Assembly: GCA_026874595.1 (NCBI GenBank)
Contig: CM049317.1
Span: 10,512,382-10,576,381, forward strand
Reading direction: 5' to 3'
Origin: Sipunculus nudus
Lineage: Eukaryota; Annelida; Sipuncula; Golfingiida; Sipunculidae
Length of the DNA: 64,000 nucleotides
A program made the translations under genes and the position numbers. The notes under the pieces are model-generated. The model saw only the letters and a list, made by a program, of their open reading frames with translations. It was not told the DNA's origin and ran no database searches. Below are positions 22,045 through 35,600 of this stretch, in pieces. Each line of letters starts with the position of its first letter. The stretch's first letter is position 1.

Positions 22045-23284
22045 AATTAGATAAAAATTGAGTCTAGAGTTGAAGCAAAAATTATTCAAGTTTAAGTTAG
22101 TTACTGAATATTCAACCCCATAGCCCGGTCTCACATGTGACAAGTTTACTGTACTCTATGGTCTCCAGAGCTAGCCCTCTACTGGAAGATCCCACTTTCT
22201 GTCCTTTTCGCCATGTTGTGTTGTATAATCTGAAACATCTGTTTCAGTTTTTGCCTATTACATACTCAAGGGCGTCTGAACGTACACTCTAAGATAAAAG
22301 GGCTCCAGCTAGGACCCTTCGTAAAAGGGGTTTTCAGAGTGGACGGAATGGAGAAAACTTTTTCCTTAGAGTGTATCCCGATTCACATAATAAACTGTAG
22401 CTCATTCATTTCTATCTTGTTCCCATAAAATTTTCTTGTGACCTATCATTGACCTAGCGTCAATCTGTCAGTATCTACATTCGGCTGTGGTCGTATATTT
22501 CGTCGACTTACTTGACTTTGGTCTGACATTTGGCACGCTACAGGCCAAAATGTTGCAGCAGTCATTGTGAACCTCATACATCAGGTATATATGATTATTA
22601 TCCCTTGTTTTTGCATCAGGTGGCATTTGAATTTTTTTAATTAAACGAACAGCACTGTCTCGCAGTGTTTCTGGTCAAACAAGATTATGCGAGTTTTCAC
22701 TCAAAGACACTGTCCTATTCAAAATTATACATATAATTTATCAGAATTATAATTATAAATCTAAATTCCTCATGATTTTGTCATAAATCATCATACATAC
22801 ATATAAGCGGTAGCTCATTTTATTCGTCTTTTTCTTAATGTGAAAGACTAATCTGCCCTTCATCTTTCGGGTTTTTTTTTTTGTGCCGAGAGGTTTGAAA
22901 TATACGTACCATTATAAACGTATTATATGTTTCGGCTTTCCCCAGAATATAGGTGTTTCATTTGACCATTCACGCAGGTTCCCAGGTCCTTCTCTCTGTC
23001 TGTCTGTATGTTTAACCCTCGCTCTATGGTCGTTTGGATCTTTTTGTCTGGAATATTGTGTCAACTGTCAAACTTTAAAACCAAATTTGTTACATTTCGA
23101 GAAAACACCTTCTGCATACTTTTTCACATGCTTACAAAAATTACTTATCCCTTTAGGTCCTTACCACAAAGAAAACCATCCATTTTAATGTAATTTGCCT
23201 TGAAATAATTTTTATTCAACATATGGGCCACATTAATATCACTCTATACTACAAATATACCAACACCGTTGGTTTATTTAGAAG

Positions 23285-23560
23285 CCCCGGTGCATTATGG
23301 GAGGCAGCCAACTAAAACCATAACCAGCAGAGTCGTACTCTTGTGAGTCTGCGCAGTGTGCCCCACGATATGTTTCCTTGCGCAAAATAAACATGATAGT
23401 TAATGCTTAGGACCAAGCCGGCGCTTTGGCCAAAAGCTTTATAAATGAAGTCGGGCCATCTTAATTGTGAAACGCATGCATTGCCAAGGAGTTACGTGCA
23501 ATCTAATTGGTGCAAAATTATGCAAGAGCGGATTCTCCAGTCTGAAGTCAACAGTTGTTG
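23285..23560 (-). repeat. Dispersed repeat family C copy
   Basis: Reverse-orientation partner of 17300-17400 (CCGGTGCATTATGGGAGG, AACCATAACCAGCAGAGTCG, TGTGAGTCTGCGC). Outer limits are uncertain. Confidence 0.4.
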
Positions 23561-24899
23561 GTGCATCGGTTATACTTGTTTACGAACAGCCTGTGGATAA
23601 ACAAACCTATGCATCCATCATAGATGCATTATAACAATTTTTCTTGAAAGCAATAACTACAGTTCAAGTTCACTAATATGAGGAAGCCTAAAATCATATA
23701 AATTCTACTGAAAAGTCAGGTGATTAGCAGGCGTTAAAAAAAAAAAAAAATCCTTGGATTCGGAAGTCCTATATGTATTAGGACATATGTTCTTAAAATT
23801 GACTAAACATTGCTATAAATATTCTGTATACACTTACCAAATTAGCTGATGTATTCACGTTTTATACTATGGCCTGGGGTTTACAACTGCGAACCCTTTG
23901 ATTTTACGTATACTTAGGCAATTAGCCGAAGGACGTGATAACATATGAATAACTATGTTTTCAGTTATTATTTTTTTATTTTGTTGAAGAAATAAACAAC
24001 TTGTTTTCAGTTGACAGGCTGGCAATCCACTTCTTATTGCTGAAAAAAAAGGAAAGAAACCATTTAAATATATATGCATATAAAATATTTTTGTTTATTT
24101 ATTTATTTTAGCGTGAAATGTGGTTCTGAAAGCAATTGCTCCGAAATAAGGTTTGGTGACCATAGTGGATTAGAAAAACATGATGGAATAAATAAATGAG
24201 TGAGAGAATACGTGTTCCTATTCTACTGTGTATTGATGTGTTGTAAGATATGTACGCACACACACAATAAATTGACCACGGCCCTGGAATTTACCGCGGG
24301 ATTGATCGAATTACAATTCTGATCTCCACAGTTCGACATGGTTTATTTTTTTAATCACAACAGGTCCGTTCCCCCCTCCTCCCCCCCCCCCTTCCACCTG
24401 TTTTTTTTTCGCGATTATTATAATTATTTTTTTTTGCAAGTCCACAAACGCCAGAACTGTTTTCCAGGGCAGTAGGAGGAAATGAGTAATTAACTCTTTT
24501 GGAATTAATAAACTACGTTATGTCATTTTCCTATGAACAATTTAAAATCAAAGATGATTAACGAGACTATTCTATAGCGACATCCTGCCACTAATCTATG
24601 AAATGGGCATGCCAGGGAACAGTGATGACGTCATAATATATTTTACGCACAAGAGGCATCTATAATCACTGGACCAATAATCAAGAGCAGAGTAGCGCAA
24701 TGCAGGGCGGGAACCATGCTACACGACTCATGGAGGAGACATGCCAACCATTCCGGCCCTCTGACATTAGAGACTACGACCAGCCACAGTCGCTCGAATC
24801 CCATCTGTGGTTGTGTTTTTATCAAGATGTGGACGAAACTGTGCACTATTTGAGTATATTGATATACCTTACGTAGTCTGTACAGAAATAGCATGTATC

Positions 24900-25578
24900 G
24901 CGTTAGAGGTGTAGAACATAGATATCAGAAACAGGTGTACAATATTTTGATGAATTTGTAGATATTGTTTATGCTATGGATTCAATGTTGTTGAGGATGA
25001 AGCTCACTTTATGCAAGAGTGTAAATTATATCACGATTTGAGGTTAAAATATATTAGACAAGACTTGCATTGTCCAAGTGAACAAAATTTTATAAAATTG
25101 TTCAATTTAGATTATCCATTTAAAATGACAAAAGTTGCTGCATACGTGTTTAATTCGTTTTTGAGGAGACGAAAAATGATTGATGGTTGAATTATGTATT
25201 TTACTATATCGGTACTGTATCGGTACTCACTGATGACAGCAAAATAGATTCATTGTGTACTTAGATGTGCAATAATGTTACATGTGTTTATGGCACGATT
25301 TATTAGTCATTATAAGACTGTTACTTTACATTATATTTTTGTAATTGTTGAACTGACTCTTTATTGAAGTGTAATTATGTTTATACTCGCAGATGATGGC
25401 AAAACAGATTTATAGTGTATGTAGGTATGCAGTTCTGTTACTTGTGTAAATGGCAGGAAATATAAGACTGCTACCTTCCATTGGATTGATGTACTTGTTT
25501 AAATTGAATATTTATTGAAATGTTTGGAACTTTGGGCCTGAGGCCTTTTTCCTGAATAAACTTCTGTTCTGTTCCGTA
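24900..25578 (+). mobile_element. Non-LTR retrotransposon (LINE) 3' end, 5'-truncated
   Basis: Coding relic 24954-25190 reads ICRYCLCYGFNVVEDEAHFM then QECKLYHDLRLKYIRQDLHC, the CxxC...VEDExHFxxxCxxYxxLR zinc-knuckle block found at the C-terminus of LINE ORF2, followed by TGA. The 3'UTR ends GGCCTGAGGCCTTTTTCC, TGAATAAACTTCTGTTCTGTTCCG, with a TTCTG-type tail seen in LINEs of molluscs. A stop just upstream of the block shows decay. Confidence 0.7.
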
Positions 25579-25605
25579 ATATACTCCGTTTCTACCCATA
25601 TCCCC

Positions 25606-25690
25606 CTAAGTAGGGATTCGAATGACTGTGAACCAGCTTACTGGCTGTCAGATCAAGTAAGCTTACCAGCCCAGTTATCAGTCGGGTTAG
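25606..25690 (-). mobile_element. Possible tRNA-derived SINE fragment
   Basis: On the minus strand CATTCGAATCCCTAC resembles a B box, preceded by a tRNA-sized GC-richer stretch. The A box is poor. It directly follows the LINE tail. Confidence 0.25.
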
Positions 25691-26385
25691 GACGTAAAGT
25701 GAATACTATTTATAGCATATGCAGGTATGGTACCAAATATTTCTCATTCTAATTTTTTGTCGTGTTTGTCTTAATTATGTGGTTATAATCGCAAAAAAAT
25801 GGACCCGGGTTGGAGAACATTCCTTTGGACCATCGGTCACTAAAAGCCAGCCACGCACACAGAGGAATAAACTGCACAACATATTGTGCCCCATGCACAT
25901 TTCTTGACACTATTGCTTAACATACTCCTTGAAACGCAACCAACACAAAAATGCAACAGTTTTCCTGAAACAACCCAGTGTTTCCTTTGTCCGTCCCAAG
26001 AATCCCCCACCCATTTTTAAGCAACACTTTTAGAATGTTGGCGGTCACTTGTGTTGTGATCTTAAATACTTCATTTCTATTGGCTCATACTTGTGTATTC
26101 TGAAACATTTTTATGGTATAAAGCTAGCATTCCATATACATGTATGTGAATGCGGTACGCATGCGTATGGGTAATGCAGATTAACACAAACGCCAGTGAT
26201 TCCATCAATACGTATGCAGTAAATATGCAAGTATACAGCTGCATTAGTAGAGAAGTCATCTGCTAGAGGAATTTCCTATCACTGACGTCAGACTTTGGAA
26301 TTTCCCTGTCCGCTGCTGTCCCTGGGCTGCTAATGTTGGGTTGGTGGCTGATATTTATCATTAAAACATATACTTGTTAGTTTGT

Positions 26386-26389
<4 letters not shown>

Positions 26390-26432
<43 letters not shown>
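26390..26432. repeat. (TA)n microsatellite
   Basis: About 21 AT dinucleotides, 3' of the lectin gene. Confidence 0.95.
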
Positions 26433-26435
<3 letters not shown>

Positions 26436-26641
26436 GAATTTTTAAAATATGCTATGTAAAGAGGACATTTTTTCAACTTAGGCTTAGCTCTTAAGGCTAA
26501 CGGTTTTCATTATTGCTTAAGCGCGGAGACAATGGCTGGGCGAACTTGAAAAAACGCAGAGCAAGGACTTTGGATCTGGGATCTGATAATGTTTTATGTA
26601 TGGTATCGTCTTCGTATCGTATCCTGTGTGTCAATATATCG

Positions 26642-29600
26642 TTAAAACCTTTGTATGTATGTACTCACAGCTTCACACAGGGACTGTCCAAACCACCAGT
26701 CCTGTACGTCATCAAATTTGTATCCCTCGTCCTTCCAAAGCTGAATGACAGTTCCGCTTGGCGGGGTTTCCTTTCCAGCGTCACCGAAGTCCTTCTTAGG
26801 CTCACCAGGAGCCCAGTTTGTCCATTCCACCGCTTTGTTGTTCGTCCTCCAGTACCACCGACTACCGTCAGAGGCGCCACTGGTCAACAGATCGCCAGCA
26901 TCTGTAATTGACCAATCAGACAGATTAGTTTCCTATCGGATCACTGCGTTTACTGCAGTCGGCTTATGCCGCCGAGCTTGCAATGCTAACTCATTTATCC
27001 GTATTATTTTTTATATCTTGCTTAAAAATAAAATTGGTGATTATACAAACATTCATATATGCATCTTAGTTTGTTTTATCTATGATTTATCAGCTATAAT
27101 CTGTTCCACGGTGGGGTGGCCATTGAAAATTGGCGATTATTCTCTTTAACTTAAATAGTATCACACAATTGACAGTTAAGATGATAAGGTGTTCAAATGC
27201 CTAATATGAGATGTAAACCACCTAACAAAACCCAGCATAAATATTCTGTAACCTTTTGATTCTGTTTAATATTTAAGCCAAGTGACATGGCCTCTGTCAT
27301 GGGTTAATAGCCTCACCTCGACAATTACACTTTTTAGAATATTTATGACATTCAACCACCAATCAGTAGCTTTTAAATGTAGTTGTTTAAGCACGTGACA
27401 ACCAATCAGTAGCTTTTAAATGTAGTTGTTTAAGCACGTGACCAGTGACCTTGGCCTCAATCAGACTGGTTGAGATGTTGTAAAAAATATATAATATATA
27501 AAATATTTTCATATATTGATTTTAATGAATTACTAAATTTTTTACAAGGTATGGTTTACTTTCATTTTAGTTAATTAGACCTATGCATTATTCCTCTTTC
27601 CAGTCCATCTTGAGTCCATTATAAGGAAAGCTTTGTCACAAGCTAAACAAACTATAAAGTTAATTATAAAGTATTAACAGAATATTACAAAAAAAGACTC
27701 TAAATATATCCAAGTTTTAGCTCTGCATTGGGAGCTGAATGTAGTAAAAACATGCGAAAACTTACCATAACTGTGAGATAATGATTAGTATTTTTATGAT
27801 AATTCTTTTTAGTAAGGAGATTTTATTTGACTAGGACAAGGACTCGGTTGCCAGAGGACTCGGACTCTAAGACGGTCGATTAGAACTCAAACCTCAAGGA
27901 CTCCGGCTTTCACTTGGACTCGTACTCGGACAGTGTGGACTTGACAACATCACTGATATATGATCAGTTTAACTTCGACCATTTTGGTGACTTCTGGATT
28001 CGTCCTTGGAATACTATGAATGATGAAAGAATGGAACCTTGCTAAAAAAAATCGGCCGAGTCTTTTCGGTTCGGTAATTACATTGACCGATTTCAATTTT
28101 TCCCGCTGGGCCAGAAATTATTTTGACATATCCAAAGATTTTTGCAGCTAATGATTTTGCCGATTTTTTTAACGGCAGATTGAAAACGGGTAAATTGATA
28201 AGTGACCCACAGGCGATGAAGCTCAGTTATTCTTACCGGTCTGTGTTTTCAACCAATTGTAGATGTGAAGTCGCTCGTTCTCGTTCTCCACTCTCGCGAG
28301 ATAAGCTCCCTTCTTGTTGCACTCTGCCATGGCGGTTGTCTGGTTGTAATAATCCGCGATGAAATAGTAACACTTGGAGCCCAACACTTCCCAACTAGGA
28401 TCTGGGCAGGTAATGGCTTAAAAAAAGTATAAATCGTCTGAAACTTCAAAGGAAAGTAAACCTCTATGCAATTTATTCATAGGCTTTCCTCAGAGTGTGA
28501 CCAAGGGCGGGCAGAGAAAATTAGAAGGGGGGGGGGGGGGGAGATCATATAGCGAGGCCCCGAAGAGCCAAGAGGATGTCGCCAATATTCCCCGATACGC
28601 CATAAGCATGGTGCAGAAATTGTTTAAGATTTTTACTGTAAACTTGCAATATGGGATATTATTTTAAATTAAGCTTGTCCTGTATATTAATTGTAAAGAT
28701 TTTTACAAGCATATTAAATAATTCATACAATAAAGGAAATACATGCACTCTGTGTACTTTACTGTATGGTGAGATCGCGAAAATCGATCCCTCGCGAAAC
28801 ACTGATAAAAAATGGAAATCGCGAATGTTAAGACTATAATAAAATAAGATACCCACCTTGATCACACCTTGCTCCTTTGAAACCATCCGCACAACCATTT
28901 GAGCATGCGCCGTCCTCGTGATTACAAGTTCCACCCACGCAGTTTGAGTTACAGTTACTGTTACAATTGTCACCCCACTTGCCACTGGGACATTCTGTAT
29001 AATTAAGTACATGTGCAAATAAGTCACGTGACTAAGTTTTATTAAGGGACAAAAGACATGTCAGCATTGTTGCCTAAAATAAAGTGCTTCGATTTCGTTT
29101 TAAAAAAGATTTTGAATCATATAAAACTAGAGTCAATAATAGGAATATATACTTAAATTTATTTTTATTAATTTTTATTGCATTATCTTTTATTTTTATT
29201 GATATGAAATACAATAAATAAAAGAAAACCCTAAATATATATTATAATATTGCGCGGGTAACAAAATGAGTTCTATCTGTAGCCTGAATTTACGAAGTGG
29301 TTATCCATATAAAACAAATATCATTTTCACACCGGCTCAACCACTACCCTAATAGTACTCAGTTAAGGCGGTAGGCGGCAGAGGTGTAGTTATACGCTTT
29401 GAACAATACCAACAAACACACACATGTTTGCGTGTGTATATTTCTTACTCACGTGTTTCACACGTATCGCCAGTGTAACCAGGGTTACATCCATTGTTAC
29501 ATTTTCCGTCGGCGCCGTTACATGTGCCGCTCTTGCAGTTGGTTGGACAGTTGCTGCCGCAGTTAGCGCCCCATTTTCCAGCAGCACAAGCTAAAAGCAA

Positions 29601-32600
29601 ATAAACAGCAATACCATATTAAAAAAAATCATCAGAAGTGTGACATAAATATAGGGACGGATCTCCAACTTTCTCCTAGCCACTCCGCTTTAAATTTTTT
29701 AAAAGTACACCTTTATTTACGATATTAGCCAGGCCTGAGTTCAAAAGTTTGTATCCATTTGCATATGAAAATGTTGAATTTGCATTTAAATGTAGAGCTA
29801 CCAGAAAACATGCATTTTCATTAAAATACAGAGCTGAAAGCTTTAGATTTTTTAAATTTATATGTAATTCTATAGCACTGTTTAAGGAATCAAAAATGAA
29901 GAAAAAGGCCGCACCAGAAGTCTGATGTTCCGAGTAAAAGCTATACAAGTGGAATGAGCATGATGCCTGCGAAATAAAGTGTACGCAGAGTCTTAGCGCA
30001 TATATGTACGGAGTTGTTGCTTGATTAAGCAAGGTATCGGAAAGCGTAGCTGTCAGAACCTTGTTAATAAGAATATGGTCCAAAGTTACACAAACCAAGA
30101 AGATTACACACTGGAGAAACAACTGTCAGAAGCCTCGAGCGTGCGCTCATTGCAATTAAGACCTGATAGCCCCATTAACTCTATTGTGCGCCTATTGTGC
30201 CGCGGTGTCAGGCGCAGCGAGTCTGCTTGATGTTACTTACGGGGTCCGCTGTAGCTCGCTGAAGTGGAGAGCGATATATCCAGTAACTGAGCGGTAAATC
30301 ACTGGAATTACATTGACCAGAATTATGAAAGCGCAAATGGTTTGTTTTGTCAAAAATTATGAGTTACAAATACATCTAGAGAGGTCTCGTGTAGAGGAAT
30401 CACTGGATCGATTTTGGGATAGATGCGGTCACTCTGCATCAACTTCTGCCGTGATTCATGATGGACGACTGGTAAAAGTAAACCTTACTTTCCCTGAATA
30501 ACTTCGGAATAATAAAAATTTACATCAGTTCCCACACTTCTGACATATATCAATAATTAACCTTGTATTATAGTAAATATTTTGACGTTTATGAACGGAT
30601 AACTTTCATTTTGATAGATAGTGAGCCATCGCCCGCTCTGTCACTGATGGCGTTGTTCCTTATTATCGCCCATGTTTACCGCAGCCGGGAATAAACGAGT
30701 TGTTCCGAAGTCACGCCGAAGGGGGTCTCTCGCGCTGTATCAAATAGCGCCGGGCTTGTCAGCGGCATCTCTGGGTGCCTTTGAGCAGCCAGTTTTATGA
30801 CCCCCGTCAGCAACATTCGACACGGCCAGACTCTCACTTGATACTCCATTCTGTAATTTCCTTGCACAAGCCAATACATTCAAAGTTACACCTACGGGCA
30901 CATTTGGAGCCAGAGTAACCATCCAGGCATCCACTGGAGCACGTGCCGTCTACATGGTTACAGTTGGCTCCGCCGCCCGTGCAGCCACCACATGTACTGG
31001 CGCAGTCCTGGCCATATTTACCGTCAGCGCACTCTGGAGGCGACAAACAAAACCAAATATAAAACAGAATTTTTAGTATACATGTATATGCAAATTACAG
31101 TTAAAACTGGGAAAAAATAAACCTGTCAGGGTTGAATGAAGGCGCGGTCACGCCGACATGAAACGGTAACGTTTAGAGCACAATAGCTCTTTTTTTACCA
31201 CGTCACAATCCTCCAAATATGGTTAGATTATATATCATTATATTCAATATAATAAATTTTCAAAATATGAATAACATTTGTCCCTGTATTTGCACTCGAC
31301 ATCTTTTATCATACTTGCGTTTTATAATTGTTATTGGTATTTGCATTTACATCTTATTTATTTTAAACATTCACACGCGTTGAACCACATTTAAATCCAT
31401 CTTTGTTACACAGCATATAATATATAGTATCAAATTTTGTGATAGGATTGAAGTTTTGGAGAATAATTAGAAAATTCTATTGGCCAAGGCAGAGTACAAT
31501 AAACCACATACCGGTGTCACAGTTGGTGCCCTTGTAGCCTGGAGCACACTTGCCAGGACAAGCGCCGGTACTAATGTCACAGGAGGCGCCACTGGCGCAA
31601 TTCCCGCAGTTGTTGGCGCATCCAGCTCCCCATTTACCAGCAGGGCAGCTTGCAGCTTAAAAAAAATTAATAAATTATAATTTATTTCGGTATTCCTGAA
31701 TATAATATATCTTTATGGTTTTAATATAACGGTATAAGCCTATAAAATATAACATTACTGAAATTTTAACATCATTTTTACAATAATAGTGAAATCGCCG
31801 CATTTTTTTCCTCTCTGTGGAACTGATATGGCACTATTACACGAGCATGCGCACTGCGGGGAACTGTCGTCTGCTGTGTTTAAGTGTGCTGAGCCAGCAT
31901 TGCATGTTCATTTAATGAAACAAGATATACACCAGAGACTCTTGCAGGAATTTCACCAAGCTTTCTTTACTTTTATTATTAGATATAGAAAATTAATATT
32001 TTCTTTTGTGTAGATGCGTCTTACACTTAGTTTCAATTGTTGCCAAAAGATGTCGCTTTAGTGTTTTTGTGGTAAGAACGGTATAGAATAAGTAATATTT
32101 TGCAAGCATGAGCTTGGGAATGTAAACAGAAGGTGTTTCCTTGAAATGAAACACATTTTCATTTTAATGTTTGACACATAAGACAAGTAGTTCCGGCCGT
32201 CACACATTGCCAAAACAGTTTTTTTTAAAGTAGAAACGACCTCTGGCGGAAGGGTGGAGAAAAGGATTATTGGAAACATAAGTTTTGTATTACCGGCTTT
32301 TACTACAGGTACCATGGGAAATACTCAGCATAGGTAAACAAGAATGATAAATTTGTATATGTCATATCTGAGATAATACAAAAATTGATTACTGTCGCAT
32401 TTGTCTCCTGAGAAGGTTCCGGTGCAACCACCAGGCGGACAGAGGCCATCGATTGGGCTACAATCACCCCCTGCGCATGCGCCGCAGGTCTGGCTACATC
32501 CGACGCCCCATGTTCCACCAGGGCAAACTAAAAATTAAAAAATATGAACAGGATGTAAAATTTTGAAATTCTCAATATGAACAAACTGCACAATCTATAG

Positions 32601-35600
32601 ACTATCAATTTCAACATACTGCGCAATATATGAATTATTAATTTGAACAGACTGCACAATCTGAATATTATCCATTTGTGGAAACTGCACAATCCGAAGA
32701 TTATCCATATGAACAGGCTGCACAATCTTAAGATTATAGATATTAACAGGCTGCATAGTCTACAGATTTTCAAAGTGAACAAGCAGTACATTTAAGATTA
32801 TCAATAATATTTAAAATGAATAATGTGAGACAAGAGTTGTATACATGCTGGTTCAGAAAAATAAGAAAATGAAGGTAGCTAGGTGTATCGATCTTGTATC
32901 TGGCCCCATCAAGGATATATTGTTTCCATCCGTGAGCTTGTTTATATGTTGTCTTTTTGTCTGTTTGACTACCAGCAGGATTACGCAAACAATATGGAAC
33001 CGAAAAGCTTCTGATTTTGGCGTGGATCCGCATATAAGGTGGGGGGGGGGGGGGGTGAATTACTGATGTATTGGTTTGGCGGTGGAAAAAACTCACTGTC
33101 CTTCCTGTTACAAACATTTTCATTTCTTTTATACTTGAATGAAATTAATTGAATGGATCTGGTAAATATACATTCTTTTAGTCGCCCGAAGGTAAATATG
33201 AAAATTAGGGATCATCACATTTTATGGATTAAGTTTACCTAAGAGGTTTTTGTCTGACACCAGATCAGAGTTTGAAGTTTGTGTCAAAAATTTTGATATT
33301 TATGGCTTTACCGCAAGATTTATCTGATCTATACAAATCTGACTTTAAACTACTACCGCAACAAGGCAGCATACGCGACGTGGTTCTCTGAGGGACAATA
33401 TTTAAATAGTTCATACTCGTCGTGTTTTCAGTCATTTAACAGCCACGTCAATAAAGGCATGTAATTATATTTTATAATACACATTTCAGGTATTATACAT
33501 ATTTCTTAAAGGTAACTCAAACCGTGTGGCTCATTTCAAACTTACATTGGTCACATTTGCTGCCTGTGTAACCGGCTTTGCACCCTCCGGCAGGACACTC
33601 GCCATTCGTGTTTGCGCATGCGCCTCCAGCACATTCTCCACAAGTCTGGGAGCAACCATCGCCATATTTTCCGGCGGCGCAGGCTGTAATCACAGACAGA
33701 CATTCATATTCATCAAACGTATACATTTTTTTACTTCAGATAGGTAACTTTTCACACTGCTGGTATTTTTTATAATTGTCCAATACCACTGTTGTAAACT
33801 TTATTTATTTTTTATATATTAAAAGGTAGCTCCTCCTTCACCCCTTATTTTTCATAAGGAAATTCTGGAGCACCTGGGATTGGTACCTAGAAATCCTTCC
33901 TTATATAGCTTTACTGAGGAGAAAACTATTTATAGCTTCCATTGTATAATATATATAAATATATATATATAATATACACACACTTTTTTATTAGTATGTG
34001 TAAAATCGAGGAAGACAATGTAAAAGCCGAATCGTTGAAATCTTAGCTGGATAATAAAATATTTCATAATATACTAAACAATTAACAGCAGGTTCTCTTA
34101 GCATAATGTTTTTTCAAGTATACTATAAGGCTAAGCATTTTGGTGTGCATGTATATTTTTCTTGTCAATTTTTTTTATTTTATAGAAAAAGTATATTATA
34201 ATGGTAATGCTCTTGTCAATAATTATCGTGATTTAACCAGCGCTCATACGCCACAGCAAGGAGTTTACAACTCCTTGGTCATAGTTACCTGTTTTGCAGG
34301 TGCTTCCTGTATAACCGGCTTCGCAACCAGCTGGACAGGCTCCGTTTGTGGTGGAACATGCAGCTCCGCTCTTGCAGTTTCCACAGGTGCTGGAGCAGTC
34401 AGCTCCGTAAGTACCAGCAGAACAGGCTGTTTACGTCAATAAAATATCATCAGTGACGTCATAATACATAGAATATTACGGGATCTCGAAATATTTCAAT
34501 ATCTCGAACTATTATTTCTAATATTAGTAACAAATATTTCGAGATATTTCGAAATCGATAATTCGATACACAAAAAAAATTCTATATCCTTATCAAGCCA
34601 CCGTGAATAAACGTAATTGAATCTAATAGTAAGTCATAGATCTTTTGCTGTGTACTTTTCAATTGTGCATACCTCTGCAATTATAAAAATGCTTTCCAAA
34701 AATACTTCGCCTATGGATACATTAATTCCCTACAGTTTCTAGATAATGTTTTCATAATAGAAGCGAACGGTATAATAAATTAATAAAAAAAACGAACAAA
34801 ATATATATTCCTGACATGTACCATGTCATTCCAAATAATTATTTTCCCATGGACTCTTATATTCAACTCAACGGAATATAGATAGCAATAAAACAAAATT
34901 GCGACATATATAGTTATACTTAATACTTGTTTACGACACTGACCTGTGGTACACTGAGACCCGGAGAACCCTGCAGCACAACCGGATGGACAGTTTCCGG
35001 TAGATACATCACAGGCAGCTCCGCTTTTACAGTTTCCACAAGTGCTGGCGCAGCCAACTCCCCAGGTACCAGCAGTACAGCCTGAAATAAAAAGCTGCTA
35101 TGTGTAAAAGTGTATGTACAAAGGAAAGTGACCATTAAATATAAAATGCTGAAGATATACTGTCAAATCTATATAAACAGCCAAGTTATGTATGAGAATT
35201 ATTACAGAAAATTATATAATGTTTGCAAAGTCATACTAGGTCCGATTTTTTAAAAGTATGAACTTTATATGTGTAATTGTTGAAAATCAGTTATTACTCA
35301 TATTCATAAAAAGAATATTTTTTTCCGAGTACATGTATGTGATGGGAACAAAAGTTTCAACTTTAAAACTGCATACATCCATATATAATTTATTACAATT
35401 CAACATTTCCCATTGACATCAGCACTAATTGAGGCCAAATGCACGTTTAAAATCTTACCTGTATCACACTTGGTCCCTGTATAGCCGGCTTGGCATCCTC
35501 CCGCTGGACATACTCCGTTTGTGGCACTGCAGGCACCGCCAGCACACTTGCCGCACGCGCTTGCGCAGTTAGCTCCATAGAAACCAGAAGAACAAGCTGA

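Larger units (their letters stand above)
20003..26641. other. Intergenic region between ACADL and the EGF-lectin gene
   Basis: Holds the ACADL 3' flank (an AATAAA-type signal in TATAAATAAAGC near 20400 is a candidate polyadenylation site), MITE and dispersed repeat copies, a LINE 3' end and a (TA)n tract. I see no gene of its own. Short open frames here match nothing I recognise. A final exon of the minus-strand lectin gene could lie here but cannot be identified. Confidence 0.6.

Noticed and set aside
24643-24894. 83-codon minus-strand frame as last exon of the lectin gene
   Set aside because: No similarity to lectin-gene ends and no phase-0 acceptor that I could support; it lies antisense and next to the LINE relic.
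26513-27149. Plus-strand frames of 132 and 134 codons
   Set aside because: They are antisense shadows of the CTLD exon (26669-26901) and its flanks.
28527-28544. Poly-G run as a functional G-quadruplex (also near 33042 and 36748)
   Set aside because: Homopolymer runs in introns are common and could also be assembly artefacts; nothing else supports a role.
29676-30122. 148-codon minus-strand frame
   Set aside because: AT-rich, low-complexity composition, no domain similarity, and no splice sites that fit the surrounding gene.
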